From positions 930,001 through 994,000 of the forward strand of contig BPUI01000001.1 of NCBI GenBank assembly GCA_019973575.1: a stretch of DNA of 64,000 nt. The letters are read 5' to 3'. The stretch's first letter is position 1, and each line of letters opens with the position of its first letter. Below, one piece after another: positions 1 to 8,200 of this stretch. The translations under genes and the position numbers were made by a program. This stretch comes from Gemmatimonadetes bacterium T265 (GTDB taxonomy: Bacteria; Gemmatimonadota; Gemmatimonadetes; Gemmatimonadales; Gemmatimonadaceae). Under the pieces are notes generated by a model. It ran no database searches, had not been told where the DNA came from, and was given only the letters and a program-made list of their open reading frames with translations.

Positions 1-40
1 CCCGATCCGCGACGGGACGGCGGGAAGCGCGGAGCAGCCG

Positions 41-1759
41 GTGCCGGGGCAGCTCGTGCCGGAGATGGGGGGCGCGGTCGCGTTCGCGGGGACGCGGCGC
101 GTGCCGCCCGCGGTGAACGAGCCGGTGCGCGGCTACGCGCCGGGCTCGCCGGAGCGGCGCGAGCTGCGCGCGCGGCTCGCGGAGATGGTGGGGGAGCACG
201 CGGAGATCCCGCTCGTGGTCGGGGGCGAGCGCGTGTACACGGGCGACGTGGCGCGGGTGACGAACCCGTGCGCGCACCGCGAGGTGTTAGGCGAGTGGCA
301 CCGGGCGTCGGCGGAGGACGTCGCGCGCGCGGTGGGCGCGGCGCGGGACGCGCACCGCGAGTGGGCGAACTGGGCGTGGGAGGACCGGGCGGCGGTGTTC
401 CTGCGCGCGGCCGAGCTGCTCGCGACGACGTGGCGGCAGACGCTGAACGCGGCGACGATGTTGGGCCAGGCGAAGACGGCGCACCAGGCGGAGATCGACT
501 CGGCGTGTGAATTAATCGACTTTCTCCGCTTCAACGTGCAGTTCGCCCAGGAGCTGTACGCGGAGCAGCCGGCGAGCGACCGGACGATGTGGAACCAGCT
601 GGACTACCGCCCGCTCGAGGGGTTCGTGTACGCGGTCACGCCGTTCAACTTCACGGCGATCGCGGGCAACCTGCCGACGAGCGCGGCGCTGATGGGGAAC
701 ACGGTCGTCTGGAAGCCGGCGGGGAGCGCGATGCTCTCGGCGTGGCACCTGATGCGGCTCTTGGAGGAGGCGGGGCTGCCGCCGGGCGTGATCAATTTCG
801 TGCCTGGTGATCCCAAACTCGTGAGCGACGCGCTGCTGGCGCACCCGGACCTCGCGGGCGTGCACTTCACGGGGAGCACGGGCGTGTTCAACAGCATGTG
901 GGAGACGATCGGGCGCAACATGGGGCGCTACCGCTCGTACCCGCGCATCGTCGGCGAGACGGGGGGCAAGGACTTCATCCTCGCGCACCCCTCGGCCGAC
1001 CCGCAGGCGCTCGCGGTCGGGATCGTGCGCGGGGCGTTCGAGTACCAGGGGCAGAAGTGTTCGGCGGCGAGCCGGGTCTACGTACCGCGGTCGATGTGGC
1101 CGGACGTGCGCGAGCGGGTCGTGGCGATGATGCGGGAGATCCGCGTCGGCGACGTGCGCGACTTCCGCAACTTCATGGGCGCGGTGATCGACGAGCGCTC
1201 GTTCGCGAAGATTTCGGGGTACCTGGCCGACGCGCGGGCGAACGCGCGGGTCGTGCAGGGGGGCGGCGCGGACCGGTCGGCGGGGTGGTTCGTCGAGCCG
1301 ACGCTGGTCGAGGCGCCGGAGCCGGGGTACCGGCTGATGTGCGAGGAGATCTTCGGGCCGGTGGTGACGGCGTACGCGTGGGACGACGCCGCGCCTAACG
1401 GCTGGGCGGAGGTGCTGCGCACGGTCGACCGCACGTCGCCGTACGCGCTGACGGGGGCGGTGTTCGCGCGGGACCGGAAGGCGGTGCGGCAGGCCGCGGT
1501 CGCGCTGCGGAACGCGGCGGGCAACTTCTACGTCAACGACAAGCCGACGGGGGCGGTCGTGGGGCAGCAGCCGTTCGGCGGGGCGCGGGGGTCGGGGACG
1601 AACGACAAGGCGGGGTCGAAGCTCAACCTGCTGCGCTGGACCAGCCCGCGGACGGTGAAGGAGACGTTCGCGCCGCCGACGGACTTCCGGTACGCGTTCC
1701 TGCACCCGGAGTTGGACGGGGACCCGGCGGAGGGGCCGGCGCAGGAGGGGGCGATCTAG
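41..1759 (+). CDS. pruA: L-glutamate gamma-semialdehyde (1-pyrroline-5-carboxylate) dehydrogenase
   Basis: This enzyme oxidises glutamate semialdehyde, formed from proline, to glutamate with NAD+. The 572-aa protein is a full-length aldehyde dehydrogenase of the stand-alone P5CDH type (ALDH4A1-like) and not the bifunctional PutA form. The general-base Glu is about residue 306 (GETGGKDF) and the nucleophile Cys about residue 340 (GQKCSAAS), a spacing of 34 that is typical of the family; NFTAIAGNLP and PFGGARGSGTNDK are also P5CDH-like. The start is uncertain. GTG at 41 has a GGAG six bases upstream, but the frame is open to the window edge and an internal ATG lies at 65. It overlaps the PhzF gene by one base (TAGTG), which suggests co-transcription. 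Confidence 0.9.
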   Translation: MPGQLVPEMGGAVAFAGTRRVPPAVNEPVRGYAPGSPERRELRARLAEMVGEHAEIPLVVGGERVYTGDVARVTNPCAHREVLGEWHRASAEDVARAVGAARDAHREWANWAWEDRAAVFLRAAELLATTWRQTLNAATMLGQAKTAHQAEIDSACELIDFLRFNVQFAQELYAEQPASDRTMWNQLDYRPLEGFVYAVTPFNFTAIAGNLPTSAALMGNTVVWKPAGSAMLSAWHLMRLLEEAGLPPGVINFVPGDPKLVSDALLAHPDLAGVHFTGSTGVFNSMWETIGRNMGRYRSYPRIVGETGGKDFILAHPSADPQALAVGIVRGAFEYQGQKCSAASRVYVPRSMWPDVRERVVAMMREIRVGDVRDFRNFMGAVIDERSFAKISGYLADARANARVVQGGGADRSAGWFVEPTLVEAPEPGYRLMCEEIFGPVVTAYAWDDAAPNGWAEVLRTVDRTSPYALTGAVFARDRKAVRQAAVALRNAAGNFYVNDKPTGAVVGQQPFGGARGSGTNDKAGSKLNLLRWTSPRTVKETFAPPTDFRYAFLHPELDGDPAEGPAQEGAI

Positions 1760-2754
1760 TGGGGGCCGCGGCGCGGACGTTCCGCTACGTGACCGCCGAC
1801 GTCTTCACCGACCGTCAGTTCGGCGGCAACCCGCTCGCGGTGGTGCTCGACGCGCGCGGGATGACGGACGAGGAGATGCTCGCGGTGACCCGCGAGTTCA
1901 ACTACTCGGAGACGACGTTCGTGCTGCCGCCGGAGCGCGGCGGCGCGGCGCGGGTGCGGATCTTCACGCCGGCGGCGGAGATCCCGTTCGCCGGACACCC
2001 GACGGTGGGCACCGCGCACGTGCTGTTCGCGACGGGCGCGCTGCGCACGGACGCGGGCGAGACGACCGTGGTGCTGGAAGAGGGCGTGGGCGACGTGCGG
2101 GTGCGGGTAGTATTAGGCGAAGGCGGCTCGGCGGAGCTCGGGGGGGTGGAGCCGGCGTTCGTCGAGCTGAGCGTGGCGCGGCTGCCCGAGTCGCACCCCG
2201 CCCCCGCGCCGGCGCTCCTCGCGGCCGCGTTGGGCCTCGACCCCGACGAGCTGCTCGGGGCGGAGTACGAGCCGAGCATCGGGTCGTGCGGGCTGCCGTT
2301 CACGCTCGTCGCGGTGCGGGACCGGGCCGCGGTGGCGCGGGCGCACGTGCGGGCGGAGGCGTGGGCGGCGGCGTTCCCCGTGGCGCGCTCGGGGCTCGAC
2401 CCCCACGACGGGGCGCGCGCGTTCGAGAGCGAGGGGGTGATGGTGTTCGCGCTCGACGGCACCGACGGGGCGGACGTGCACGCGCGGGTGTTCGTGCCGG
2501 AGCTCGCGGTGCCCGAGGACCCGGCGACGGGGTCGGCCTGCGCGGCGTTAGGCGGGTACCTCGCGGCGCGGACGCCCCGGACGGGGGAGTTGGCGTGGCG
2601 GGTGGCGCAGGGGGTCGAGATGGGGCGGCCGAGTCGGCTGGAGTTGCGGGTGGAGAAGGACGGGGGCGGCGTGACGGGGGTGCGGGTGGGAGGAAGTTCG
2701 GTGGTGGTGTGCGAGGGGGTGATCCGGCTGCGGGGGGACGGGCGGGGTGCGTGA
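1759..2754 (+). CDS. PhzF-family isomerase/epimerase
   Basis: PhzF/YddE-like protein of 331 aa with the diaminopimelate-epimerase-like double fold. Typical landmarks are the N-terminal DVFTDRQFGGNPLAVV block, the catalytic glutamate about residue 51 (FNYSETTFV), TPAAEIPFAGHPTVG, and the C-terminal DPATGSACAALGGYL. Family members isomerise small acids; the substrate here cannot be read from sequence. There is no phenazine cluster around it, so a housekeeping or amino-acid-related role is more likely, in keeping with its coupling to the proline catabolic gene. The GTG start overlaps the preceding stop. A GTTAGGC heptamer encodes Leu-Gly near residue 264 and an ATTAGGC variant lies near residue 119. 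Confidence 0.88.
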   Translation: MGAAARTFRYVTADVFTDRQFGGNPLAVVLDARGMTDEEMLAVTREFNYSETTFVLPPERGGAARVRIFTPAAEIPFAGHPTVGTAHVLFATGALRTDAGETTVVLEEGVGDVRVRVVLGEGGSAELGGVEPAFVELSVARLPESHPAPAPALLAAALGLDPDELLGAEYEPSIGSCGLPFTLVAVRDRAAVARAHVRAEAWAAAFPVARSGLDPHDGARAFESEGVMVFALDGTDGADVHARVFVPELAVPEDPATGSACAALGGYLAARTPRTGELAWRVAQGVEMGRPSRLELRVEKDGGGVTGVRVGGSSVVVCEGVIRLRGDGRGA

Positions 2755-2977
2755 CGGGCGGAGGGGGATCGGGGACCGGTGGCTCGCGGGGGAATTGGTG
2801 CCCGGGGTGCGGTTCGGGCTGCATGATGCGGTGCGGGTGATCGCGGGGGAGCGGAAGGGGGCGAGGGGAAAGGTGATGTTGCTGGCGCGGGTCGGCGAGC
2901 GGGTGGAGTACGTGGTCGGGGTGGAGGGGGGTGGAGAGGTCAGAGTGCGGCAAGAAGAGTTGCAAGGGGAGGCGTGA
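2747..2977 (+). CDS. Small KOW-like hypothetical protein
   Basis: 76-aa protein starting at a GTG that overlaps the PhzF gene end by 8 bases. The core (GLHDAVRVIAGERKGARG followed by a short beta hairpin and VRVRQEELQ) resembles a KOW motif, the small beta-barrel found in ribosomal protein L24 and NusG. That points to nucleic-acid or ribosome binding, but the similarity is read by eye and no function is assigned. Codon use is consistent with a real gene and the overlap supports a third cistron in the P5CDH transcript. Confidence 0.55.
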   Translation: MRDGRRGIGDRWLAGELVPGVRFGLHDAVRVIAGERKGARGKVMLLARVGERVEYVVGVEGGGEVRVRQEELQGEA

Positions 2978-3388
2978 GCAGTTCGTTCGGGGCGGGTAGA
3001 GCGACAGGTAGGACGTGGGTTGGGGGGGCGCGCCAGGTGGGCGCTCGCGGACAGGTCGTTGGAGTGGGGCAGGCAGGGCGGGGCGACACCCGCGGCGCCC
3101 GTGACGCGGGGCGGCAGCGGCGGCCGGGTCGGGCACCGCCGCGGGGAGCTGCCCGGCTCCTGTCGTCCAGTCAGCCGCCGGTCCCGTCCCGTGGCTCCGC
3201 CTCGGTCTTCGGCCCCGCGGTGTTCGGAACCGCCCCACGACCGATCCGCAAGCGCTTATCTGGCACGCCCGCCCACCCACGCCCCACTCGTCGTCCCACC
3301 CGCCCCGCACCCACCCGCGACGCCGTTGCCTAACATCGTCCGGGCGCGCGGCCCTCGTCCGGGTAGCCCGGCGCTCTAGCTTTCCCTC
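2978..3388. other. Gene-free stretch upstream of panD
   Basis: About 410 bp without a convincing gene; the open frames here lack family features. A possible stem pairs 3117-3123 (GCGGCGG) with 3136-3142 (CCGCCGC), extended outward by GGCAGC (3113-3118) with GCTGCC (3148-3153). This could end the upstream transcript. A GCCTAAC heptamer lies at 3328-3334, just before panD. I see no clear sigma-70 promoter. Confidence 0.4.
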
Positions 3389-3784
3389 ATGCTCCGCACC
3401 CTCTACAAGTCCAAGATCCACCGCGCCACCCTCACCGGCGCCGACCTCCACTACGAGGGCAGCCTGACCGTCGACCGCGACCTGATGGACGCCGCCGACC
3501 TCCTGCCGTTCGAGAAGGTGCAGGTCGTCAACGTCAACACGGGCGCCCGGCTCGAGACGTACGTGATCGAGGGGCCGCGCGCGAGCGGGACGATCCAACT
3601 CAACGGGGCCGCCGCCCGGCTCGGGATGCCCGGCGACCTCGTGATCGTCATCAGCTACGGCGAGTACACGCCCGACGAGCTGGCCGGCGGCTTCGCGCCG
3701 ACAATCGTCTTCGTCGACGGCGCGAACCGCCAGGTCGCCCCGCACTCGCCGGCCGAGCTCGAAGGGGGGCGGCACGAGGCGTAG
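3389..3784 (+). CDS. panD: Aspartate 1-decarboxylase, pyruvoyl-dependent
   Basis: Converts L-aspartate to beta-alanine for pantothenate and coenzyme A synthesis. The 131-aa proenzyme has the [17 protein letters not shown]-terminus, catalytic Lys9, and the self-cleavage site Gly24-Ser25 (HYEGS), where Ser25 becomes the pyruvoyl group. The [15 protein letters not shown] and [12 protein letters not shown] blocks are also typical. Length is normal for the family. It stands alone here with no panB or panC beside it. The ATG at 3389 is the only sensible start because the conserved first residues follow it directly. Confidence 0.96.
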   Translation: MLRTLYKSKIHRATLTGADLHYEGSLTVDRDLMDAADLLPFEKVQVVNVNTGARLETYVIEGPRASGTIQLNGAAARLGMPGDLVIVISYGEYTPDELAGGFAPTIVFVDGANRQVAPHSPAELEGGRHEA

Positions 3785-3848
3785 GTCGTAGGTCACCGAC
3801 CGGGCAAGCGGGCTCGGCACTACGCGGCCCGACCGGGGTAGTGGAGGT

Positions 3849-5120
3849 GTGACGCTGAATCCCCGCCCCGAGCCGTCCCGCGACTGGTTGAGCGTCGAAG
3901 TGCTCGCCTGGCAGGCGCGGTTGCGCCTCGCCGTCGGCGGGGCGGGCGTGCTCGTCGCGCTCGCAAGCCTCCTGGTCGGCGCGACCGCGTGGGCGGTCGC
4001 GGTCGCCGCCGCGGTGGCGGGCGTGTACGCCGGATGGGCGGCGCTGGCGGCACGCCGGGCGCGGCGCCGGCGGGGGGCCTCCCCGCGGCTGCGGGCGCTC
4101 GTCGCGCTTGGCGACGTGGTCTTCGTGTACGCCCTGACGCTCGCCCTGGCCGCGCCGGCGCACTACGAGCGCGCGCTCGTTCTCTCGACGTTCGCCGTGC
4201 TCGCCGCGCAGCTCTACCTCGGCACCCCCGCGGCCCGGGTCGCGTTCCGCGGCACCGTCGTCGGCTACGCCGCGCTGATTGCCTGGGCAGCCCACCGCGG
4301 CATCGCCGTCGACTGGTGGGGCGAGGTGGTCGACCTCGCGCTGTTCGGGCTCGGCGGGGGGCTCGTCGCGGCCGCGCAGGCCGCGCGCGAGCGGCGGCTC
4401 GCGCGACTCGTCGGACTCTTCGAACGGCTGGAAGAGGGCGACTTCGCCGGCGACTACGACTGGGTCGCGGACCGCCGTCCCGATGCAGTGAGCGCGGTCG
4501 GGCGCGCGTACGACCGGATGCGGACGCAGGTCGCGACGATCATCCTCACCGACCCGCTGAGCGGCTGCGTGAACCGCCGCGGCTTCGAGCAGCAGCTCGC
4601 GCGGGAGCTGGCGCGCGCCGAGCGCGCCGGGGCCCCGCTCGCGCTGCTCGCGGTCGACGTCGACCACTTCAAGCGCGTGAACGACGAGTTCGGCCACCTC
4701 GCAGGAGACGCGGTCCTGCGCGAGGTCGGGGCGGTGCTGCGCGCCGGGGCCCGCGCGGGCGACGTGGTCGCGCGGGTGGGGGGCGAGGAGTTCCTCGTCG
4801 TGCTTCCCGATACCGACGCGGCGGGGGCGGCTGCACTCGCCGAACGGGTGGTCGCGGCCGCGCGGGAGCACGTGTACCCGGGGCTGCCGGCCGGGCGCCG
4901 GGTGACGGTGAGCGCGGGGACGGCGGCGGTGGGGCGCGTGACCGACCTCGGGATCGCGGAGGAGCTCAAGGCGAGGGCGGATCACGCGCTCTACGCGGCG
5001 AAGCGCGGGGGGAGGGACCGGGCGGTCGCGTGGGGGGGGAGAGCGGGCGGGGAAGGGCGCGGGGGCGAAGGCGCGGGCGGGACGGCGGCGTGGTTGCGGA
5101 TGTCGGCCGCGGTGTCGTAG
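3849..5120 (+). CDS. Membrane-anchored diguanylate cyclase (GGDEF)
   Basis: 423-aa protein making c-di-GMP from two GTP. The N-terminal half (residues about 28-180) holds about five to six hydrophobic segments. A HAMP-like linker follows (LFERLEEGDFAGDYDW), then a C-terminal GGDEF domain. The active-site loop is GGEEF at about residues 311-315, a functional variant. An inhibitory I-site RxxD (RAGD) lies exactly five residues before it, so product inhibition is expected. The C-terminal 30 residues are Gly/Arg rich and probably disordered. The GTG start at 3849 keeps the membrane part intact. Confidence 0.9.
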   Translation: MTLNPRPEPSRDWLSVEVLAWQARLRLAVGGAGVLVALASLLVGATAWAVAVAAAVAGVYAGWAALAARRARRRRGASPRLRALVALGDVVFVYALTLALAAPAHYERALVLSTFAVLAAQLYLGTPAARVAFRGTVVGYAALIAWAAHRGIAVDWWGEVVDLALFGLGGGLVAAAQAARERRLARLVGLFERLEEGDFAGDYDWVADRRPDAVSAVGRAYDRMRTQVATIILTDPLSGCVNRRGFEQQLARELARAERAGAPLALLAVDVDHFKRVNDEFGHLAGDAVLREVGAVLRAGARAGDVVARVGGEEFLVVLPDTDAAGAAALAERVVAAAREHVYPGLPAGRRVTVSAGTAAVGRVTDLGIAEELKARADHALYAAKRGGRDRAVAWGGRAGGEGRGGEGAGGTAAWLRMSAAVS

Positions 5121-5150
5121 GGGCGAGGCGTTACAGGGGGTCGGGGACCA

Positions 5151-5287
5151 CGCTGTTGGTGAGGCGCTGTTGGTGGAACGCTGTTGGTGGAACGCTGTTG
5201 ATGTCACGCTGTTGGTCGGGCGCTGTTGATACGGCGGCCCGAGCGGGCCGGGGGCAGCGCCGTTCCAACAGCGCTTCTCCAACAGCG
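5151..5287. repeat. 14-bp-period repeat element, copy A
   Basis: Six copies of CGCTGTTGGT (last base pair variable) begin at 5151, 5165, 5179, 5193, 5207 and 5221, an exact 14-bp period with GGAA-type spacers. After a G+C-rich centre (CGGCCC-GAGC-GGGCCG hairpin near 5234-5250) come two inverted copies, CCAACAGCG, at 5265 and 5279, again 14 bp apart. The period is not a multiple of three, so it is not a peptide repeat. A related element lies at 38360-38498. It sits between a diguanylate cyclase gene and the end of the alkyltransferase-like gene. Confidence 0.9.
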
Positions 5288-5324
5288 TGGTCCCACCCGC
5301 CCCCTACCTCTCCCACACACACAC

Positions 5325-5696
5325 TCAATCCACCGCCGGCCGCGGCCGGTGACGCCACGCCCGCGGCGCCCAGCCGAACCGCTCGAGCGAGAGCCGCCCG
5401 CCTGCGGCGAACACGACCCCCTCGCGCTCGAGCCGTAGCCGCTGGAGCACGCTCCCGCCCGGGCCCTCGCTCCGGGCGCTGATGCGCCCCTGCGCGTTCA
5501 CCACCCGGTGCCACGGCACGCGGTCGTCGGGCGCGGCGGCGTGCATCGCGTAGCCGACGAGGCGGGCCTGGCCGGGGAGCCCGGCGAGCCAGGCGACCTG
5601 GCCGTAGGTGGCGACGCGGCCGCGCGGGATCCGGCGGACGACGCGGTAGATCGCGGCGTGCGACGACGGCGCCGCGGGCGGCCGTCCGTTAGGCAT
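5325..5696 (-). CDS. Alkyltransferase-like (ATL) DNA-damage protein
   Basis: 123-aa protein homologous to the DNA-binding domain of O6-alkylguanine-DNA alkyltransferase. The alkyl-acceptor Cys of the PCHRV motif is Trp here (PWHRVV, W62), which defines ATL proteins. These bind O6-alkylguanine, flip it out and recruit nucleotide excision repair instead of transferring the alkyl group. The HTH region RGRVATYGQVAWLAGLPGQARLVGYAM is intact, including the arginine-finger region. It overlaps the upstream peptidase E gene by 8 bases and its second and third residues (Pro-Asn) are written by a CCTAAC motif. Confidence 0.88.
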   Translation of the reverse strand: MPNGRPPAAPSSHAAIYRVVRRIPRGRVATYGQVAWLAGLPGQARLVGYAMHAAAPDDRVPWHRVVNAQGRISARSEGPGGSVLQRLRLEREGVVFAAGGRLSLERFGWAPRAWRHRPRPAVD

Positions 5697-6435
5697 CGTC
5701 CTCGGCCGTCGCGAGGTCGCCGCCCGGGGGCACCGCCTCCGCGTCGCGCCCGGCGCGGAAGACGAGCGCCGCGTGCGCCCCGCCGACCGCCGCGCGCGCG
5801 CCGGCGACGGCGAGCCAGCTGCCTTCCGGGAGGCCGACGACCGCCGAGCGCGGGTTGGCGGCGAGGAACTCCGCGAGGCGCTCGCGCCGCGTCTCGCCCT
5901 GGAAGCCCGGGGGGTGGGCGTCGGTGAAGTGGGCGTTGACCTGCGCGCCGAACAGGCCTAACGCGTCGAGCCCGCCGGGCGGCTCGACGATCGGCATGTC
6001 GTTGGTCGTGCGGATCGTCGGGCAGGCGACGACCGCGCCCGCGCTCCACCCCACGTACGGCGCGCCCGCCGCCGCCCGCGCGCGCAGCGCCGCCACGAGC
6101 CCCCGCCGCCGCAACTCGGCGAGCAGGTGGAAGGTGTTCCCGCCCCCCACCGCGACCGCGCCCGCCCCGGCGAGGACCGCCGCCGGGTCGGCGTCGGCGT
6201 GCACGCCGCGCAGCGTGATGCCTAACGGGGCGAACGCCCCGGCGGCGCGCGCCGCGTACGCGTCCCAGCCGACGGTGACGCCCGCGTAGGGCACGAAGGC
6301 CACCTCGCGCACGCCGGCGAGGTGTGCGGCGAGCGCGTCGCGCGCGTGGACGAGGTAGCGCCCCGCGGGGTCGCGCGAGTTGGAGAGGAGGAGCAGGCGG
6401 CGGGCGGCGCGGAGCGCGGGGTCGACGGGCGGCAC
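5689..6435 (-). CDS. pepE: Peptidase E (aspartyl dipeptidase, family S51)
   Basis: 248-aa cytoplasmic serine peptidase that hydrolyses Asp-X dipeptides. It has the class I glutamine-amidotransferase-like fold with the nucleophile elbow GWSAGA (Ser about 131), the GGGNTFHLL strand-turn about 97-105, and NDMPIVEPPG plus a later AHFTDAH segment supplying the His. Length fits the family. The GTG start at 6435 gives the usual short N-terminus. It precedes and overlaps the ATL gene, so the two are translated together; a functional link is not obvious. Confidence 0.87.
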   Translation of the reverse strand: MPPVDPALRAARRLLLLSNSRDPAGRYLVHARDALAAHLAGVREVAFVPYAGVTVGWDAYAARAAGAFAPLGITLRGVHADADPAAVLAGAGAVAVGGGNTFHLLAELRRRGLVAALRARAAAGAPYVGWSAGAVVACPTIRTTNDMPIVEPPGGLDALGLFGAQVNAHFTDAHPPGFQGETRRERLAEFLAANPRSAVVGLPEGSWLAVAGARAAVGGAHAALVFRAGRDAEAVPPGGDLATAEDDA

Positions 6436-6557
6436 GGGCCAACGATGGCGGTACCCGGCGCGGCCGTCAACGCCGCGGCGCGGCCCACGGGGCTGGACGC
6501 GGCGGCCGGCCGGCGGGAGATTCCGCGGCCCGCCCTCCCCCGCCCCTCCGGCCTGCC

Positions 6558-6923
6558 ATGATCCGCGGCGTCAAGTTCGTCACCATCCCCACGCGCGACC
6601 AGGACCGCGCGCTCGCCTTCTGGACCGAGCGCATGGGCTTCACCGTCGCGACCGACCAGCCGTTCGGCGGCGGCCAGCGCTGGATCGAGCTGCGCGTCCC
6701 GCGCGCCGACACGCAGGTCGTGCTCTTTACGTCGCCGGGGCACGAGGACCGGGTCGGCACGTGGTCGCCGTTCACCTTCTGGACCGACGACCTCGACGCG
6801 ACCTACGCGGAGCTGACCGCCGCGGGCGTCGAGACGCTCGGGCCGCCCGAGAAGGCGCCGTGGGGCTCGTCGCTCAAGTTCCGCGACCCGGACGGCAACA
6901 CCTTCCTCGTCTCGTCGCGTTAG
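6558..6923 (+). CDS. VOC-family (glyoxalase/bleomycin-resistance fold) protein
   Basis: 121-aa single-domain vicinal-oxygen-chelate protein, start ATG 6558. It shows the two beta-alpha-beta-beta-beta modules: VKFVTIPTRDQDRALAFWTERMGF then SPFTFWTDDLDATYAELTAAGVE, closing with KFRDPDGNTFLVSS. Family members bind a metal and act on small molecules or sequester drugs; the substrate is unknown. The stop codon TAG is embedded in GTTAGGC, and the 13-bp unit GTCGCGTTAGGCC is tandemly duplicated at 6914-6926 and 6927-6939. Confidence 0.9.
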   Translation: MIRGVKFVTIPTRDQDRALAFWTERMGFTVATDQPFGGGQRWIELRVPRADTQVVLFTSPGHEDRVGTWSPFTFWTDDLDATYAELTAAGVETLGPPEKAPWGSSLKFRDPDGNTFLVSSR

Positions 6924-6961
6924 GCCGTCGCGTTAGGCCCGGGGCGCCCCGCCGCGGGCGG

Positions 6962-7594
6962 TCACGCCGGCCCCGGCGCGAACTCCCCGGCCGGCTCCTC
7001 GCGCACCCGGCGGAGCGGGGGCCGGTCCGGCGCGGCGACCGAGCGGTAGATCTGCGAGAAGCTGAGCACGCCCGGCACGGGGCAGGGCACCGGCACGTGG
7101 CCGGCGTCCGCGCCGCGGTCTTCACGCCGCCGCGGCGCGTCGGCCGACTCGCGCCAGTGCCGCTCCACGTGGCGGTACTCCTGACTCACGATCAGGTACG
7201 CGCGGAGCGAGGGCAGTGCCCGGTACTTGCGGAGCTTCCGTTCCCGGTCGTCGCGCGTGCTACTCGGCGACAGGACTCCGACGACCACGCACGGCGCGTA
7301 CGCCATGCGGTCGTCCTCGCCGTCCGGCTCGCAGACGACCATCACGTCGGGGTAGAACACGTCGTCGCCGATGCGGAGCTTCTCGCCTTCCTGGTAGACG
7401 TGGCACGGCCCGTCGCCGGCCGCGTTCCAGAGCGACGCCGCGACGTTGAGCGTGATGCGGTTGTGCGGCGACGAGCCGCCGCTCATCGCGTACACGACGC
7501 CGTCGATGAACTCGTGGCGTTCCTCGACGCCTTTCTCCCAGGCGAGGAACTCGTCGCACGTCATCGGCGGGAGGCCGGGCACGGGCTCGCTCAT
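6962..7594 (-). CDS. Uma2-family (DUF820) PD-(D/E)XK nuclease-like protein
   Basis: 210-aa protein with the Uma2 layout: MTCDEFLAWEKGVEERHEFIDG at the start, HNRITLNVAASLW, then the nuclease core FYPDVMVVCEP and VVVGVLSPSSTRDDRERKLRKY. Asp of YPDV is followed by a hydrophobic strand, and the usual EVLS is VLSPS here. A single predicted PD-(D/E)XK domain of unknown biological role; these genes proliferate in soil bacteria and cyanobacteria. The ATG at 7594 overlaps the stop of the upstream acetyltransferase gene (ATGA). Confidence 0.88.
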   Translation of the reverse strand: MSEPVPGLPPMTCDEFLAWEKGVEERHEFIDGVVYAMSGGSSPHNRITLNVAASLWNAAGDGPCHVYQEGEKLRIGDDVFYPDVMVVCEPDGEDDRMAYAPCVVVGVLSPSSTRDDRERKLRKYRALPSLRAYLIVSQEYRHVERHWRESADAPRRREDRGADAGHVPVPCPVPGVLSFSQIYRSVAAPDRPPLRRVREEPAGEFAPGPA

Positions 7595-8199
7595 GGGCCG
7601 AGTATACGCTCGGCGCGCGGCCGCCCGCCACTCGGCGCGGCGCGCCCCGGCCGCCACTCGTCCGCGGTGATCGCCCAGCGCTCGTGGTCGCGCCAGCGCC
7701 CGCCGAGTTTGAGGTAGCGCGGCGAGTCCCCCTCGTGGCGGAAGCCGAGCGCGGCGAGCAGCGCGCGCGAGCGGTCGTTGCCGGGCTGCACGGCCGCCTC
7801 GACGCGGTGCAGCCCGGTGCGGCGGAAGCCGTGGGTGAGCAGCCGCGCGACGCCCTCGCGGACGTAGCCGCGCCCCGCAGAGGGCGCGAACGCGTAGTAG
7901 CCGAGCGAGGCGCAGCGGAGTCCGCCCCAGACGACGTTGTTGAGGTTGGCCGCGCCGAGGACCGCGCCGTCGGCACGGCGGCAGACGAGCCGGCAGACGT
8001 GCCCCGGGTAGACGTCGTGCTCCTGCGCGGCGCGGGCGACGTAGGCGCGGAACGCGGCCGGCGTGTCGGGCGCGACGACCCACGGGCGGTGCAGCGCCGC
8101 GCTCGCCTGGACGAGGGCGAGGAACTCCGCCGCGTCGTTAGGCGCCGGGGGGCGGAGCGTGACGCGCTCAGCGACGCGCGCCGCGCGCGTGGCGGTCAC
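7591..8199 (-). CDS. RimJ/RimL-like GNAT acetyltransferase
   Basis: 202-aa GNAT protein that would acetylate an amino group using acetyl-CoA. The RimJ/RimL type is indicated by RVTLRPPAPNDAAEFLALV at the N-terminus, SLGYYAFAPSAGRGYVREG covering the acetyl-CoA pyrophosphate loop, and HRVEAAVQPGNDRSRALLAALGF. It starts at a GTG one base after the stop of the GH43 lipoprotein and ends in an ATGA overlap with the Uma2 gene, so the three form one transcript. Substrate is unknown (ribosomal protein N-termini in characterised relatives). Confidence 0.88.
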   Translation of the reverse strand: MTATRAARVAERVTLRPPAPNDAAEFLALVQASAALHRPWVVAPDTPAAFRAYVARAAQEHDVYPGHVCRLVCRRADGAVLGAANLNNVVWGGLRCASLGYYAFAPSAGRGYVREGVARLLTHGFRRTGLHRVEAAVQPGNDRSRALLAALGFRHEGDSPRYLKLGGRWRDHERWAITADEWRPGRAAPSGGRPRAERILGP

Positions 8200-8200
8200 G

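Noticed and set aside
5131-5514. A minus-strand frame through the 14-bp repeats encoding repeated LLER/TNSV peptides.
   Set aside because: The 14-bp period is not a multiple of three, so the peptide repeat drifts frame, and the frame overlaps the ATL gene antisense.
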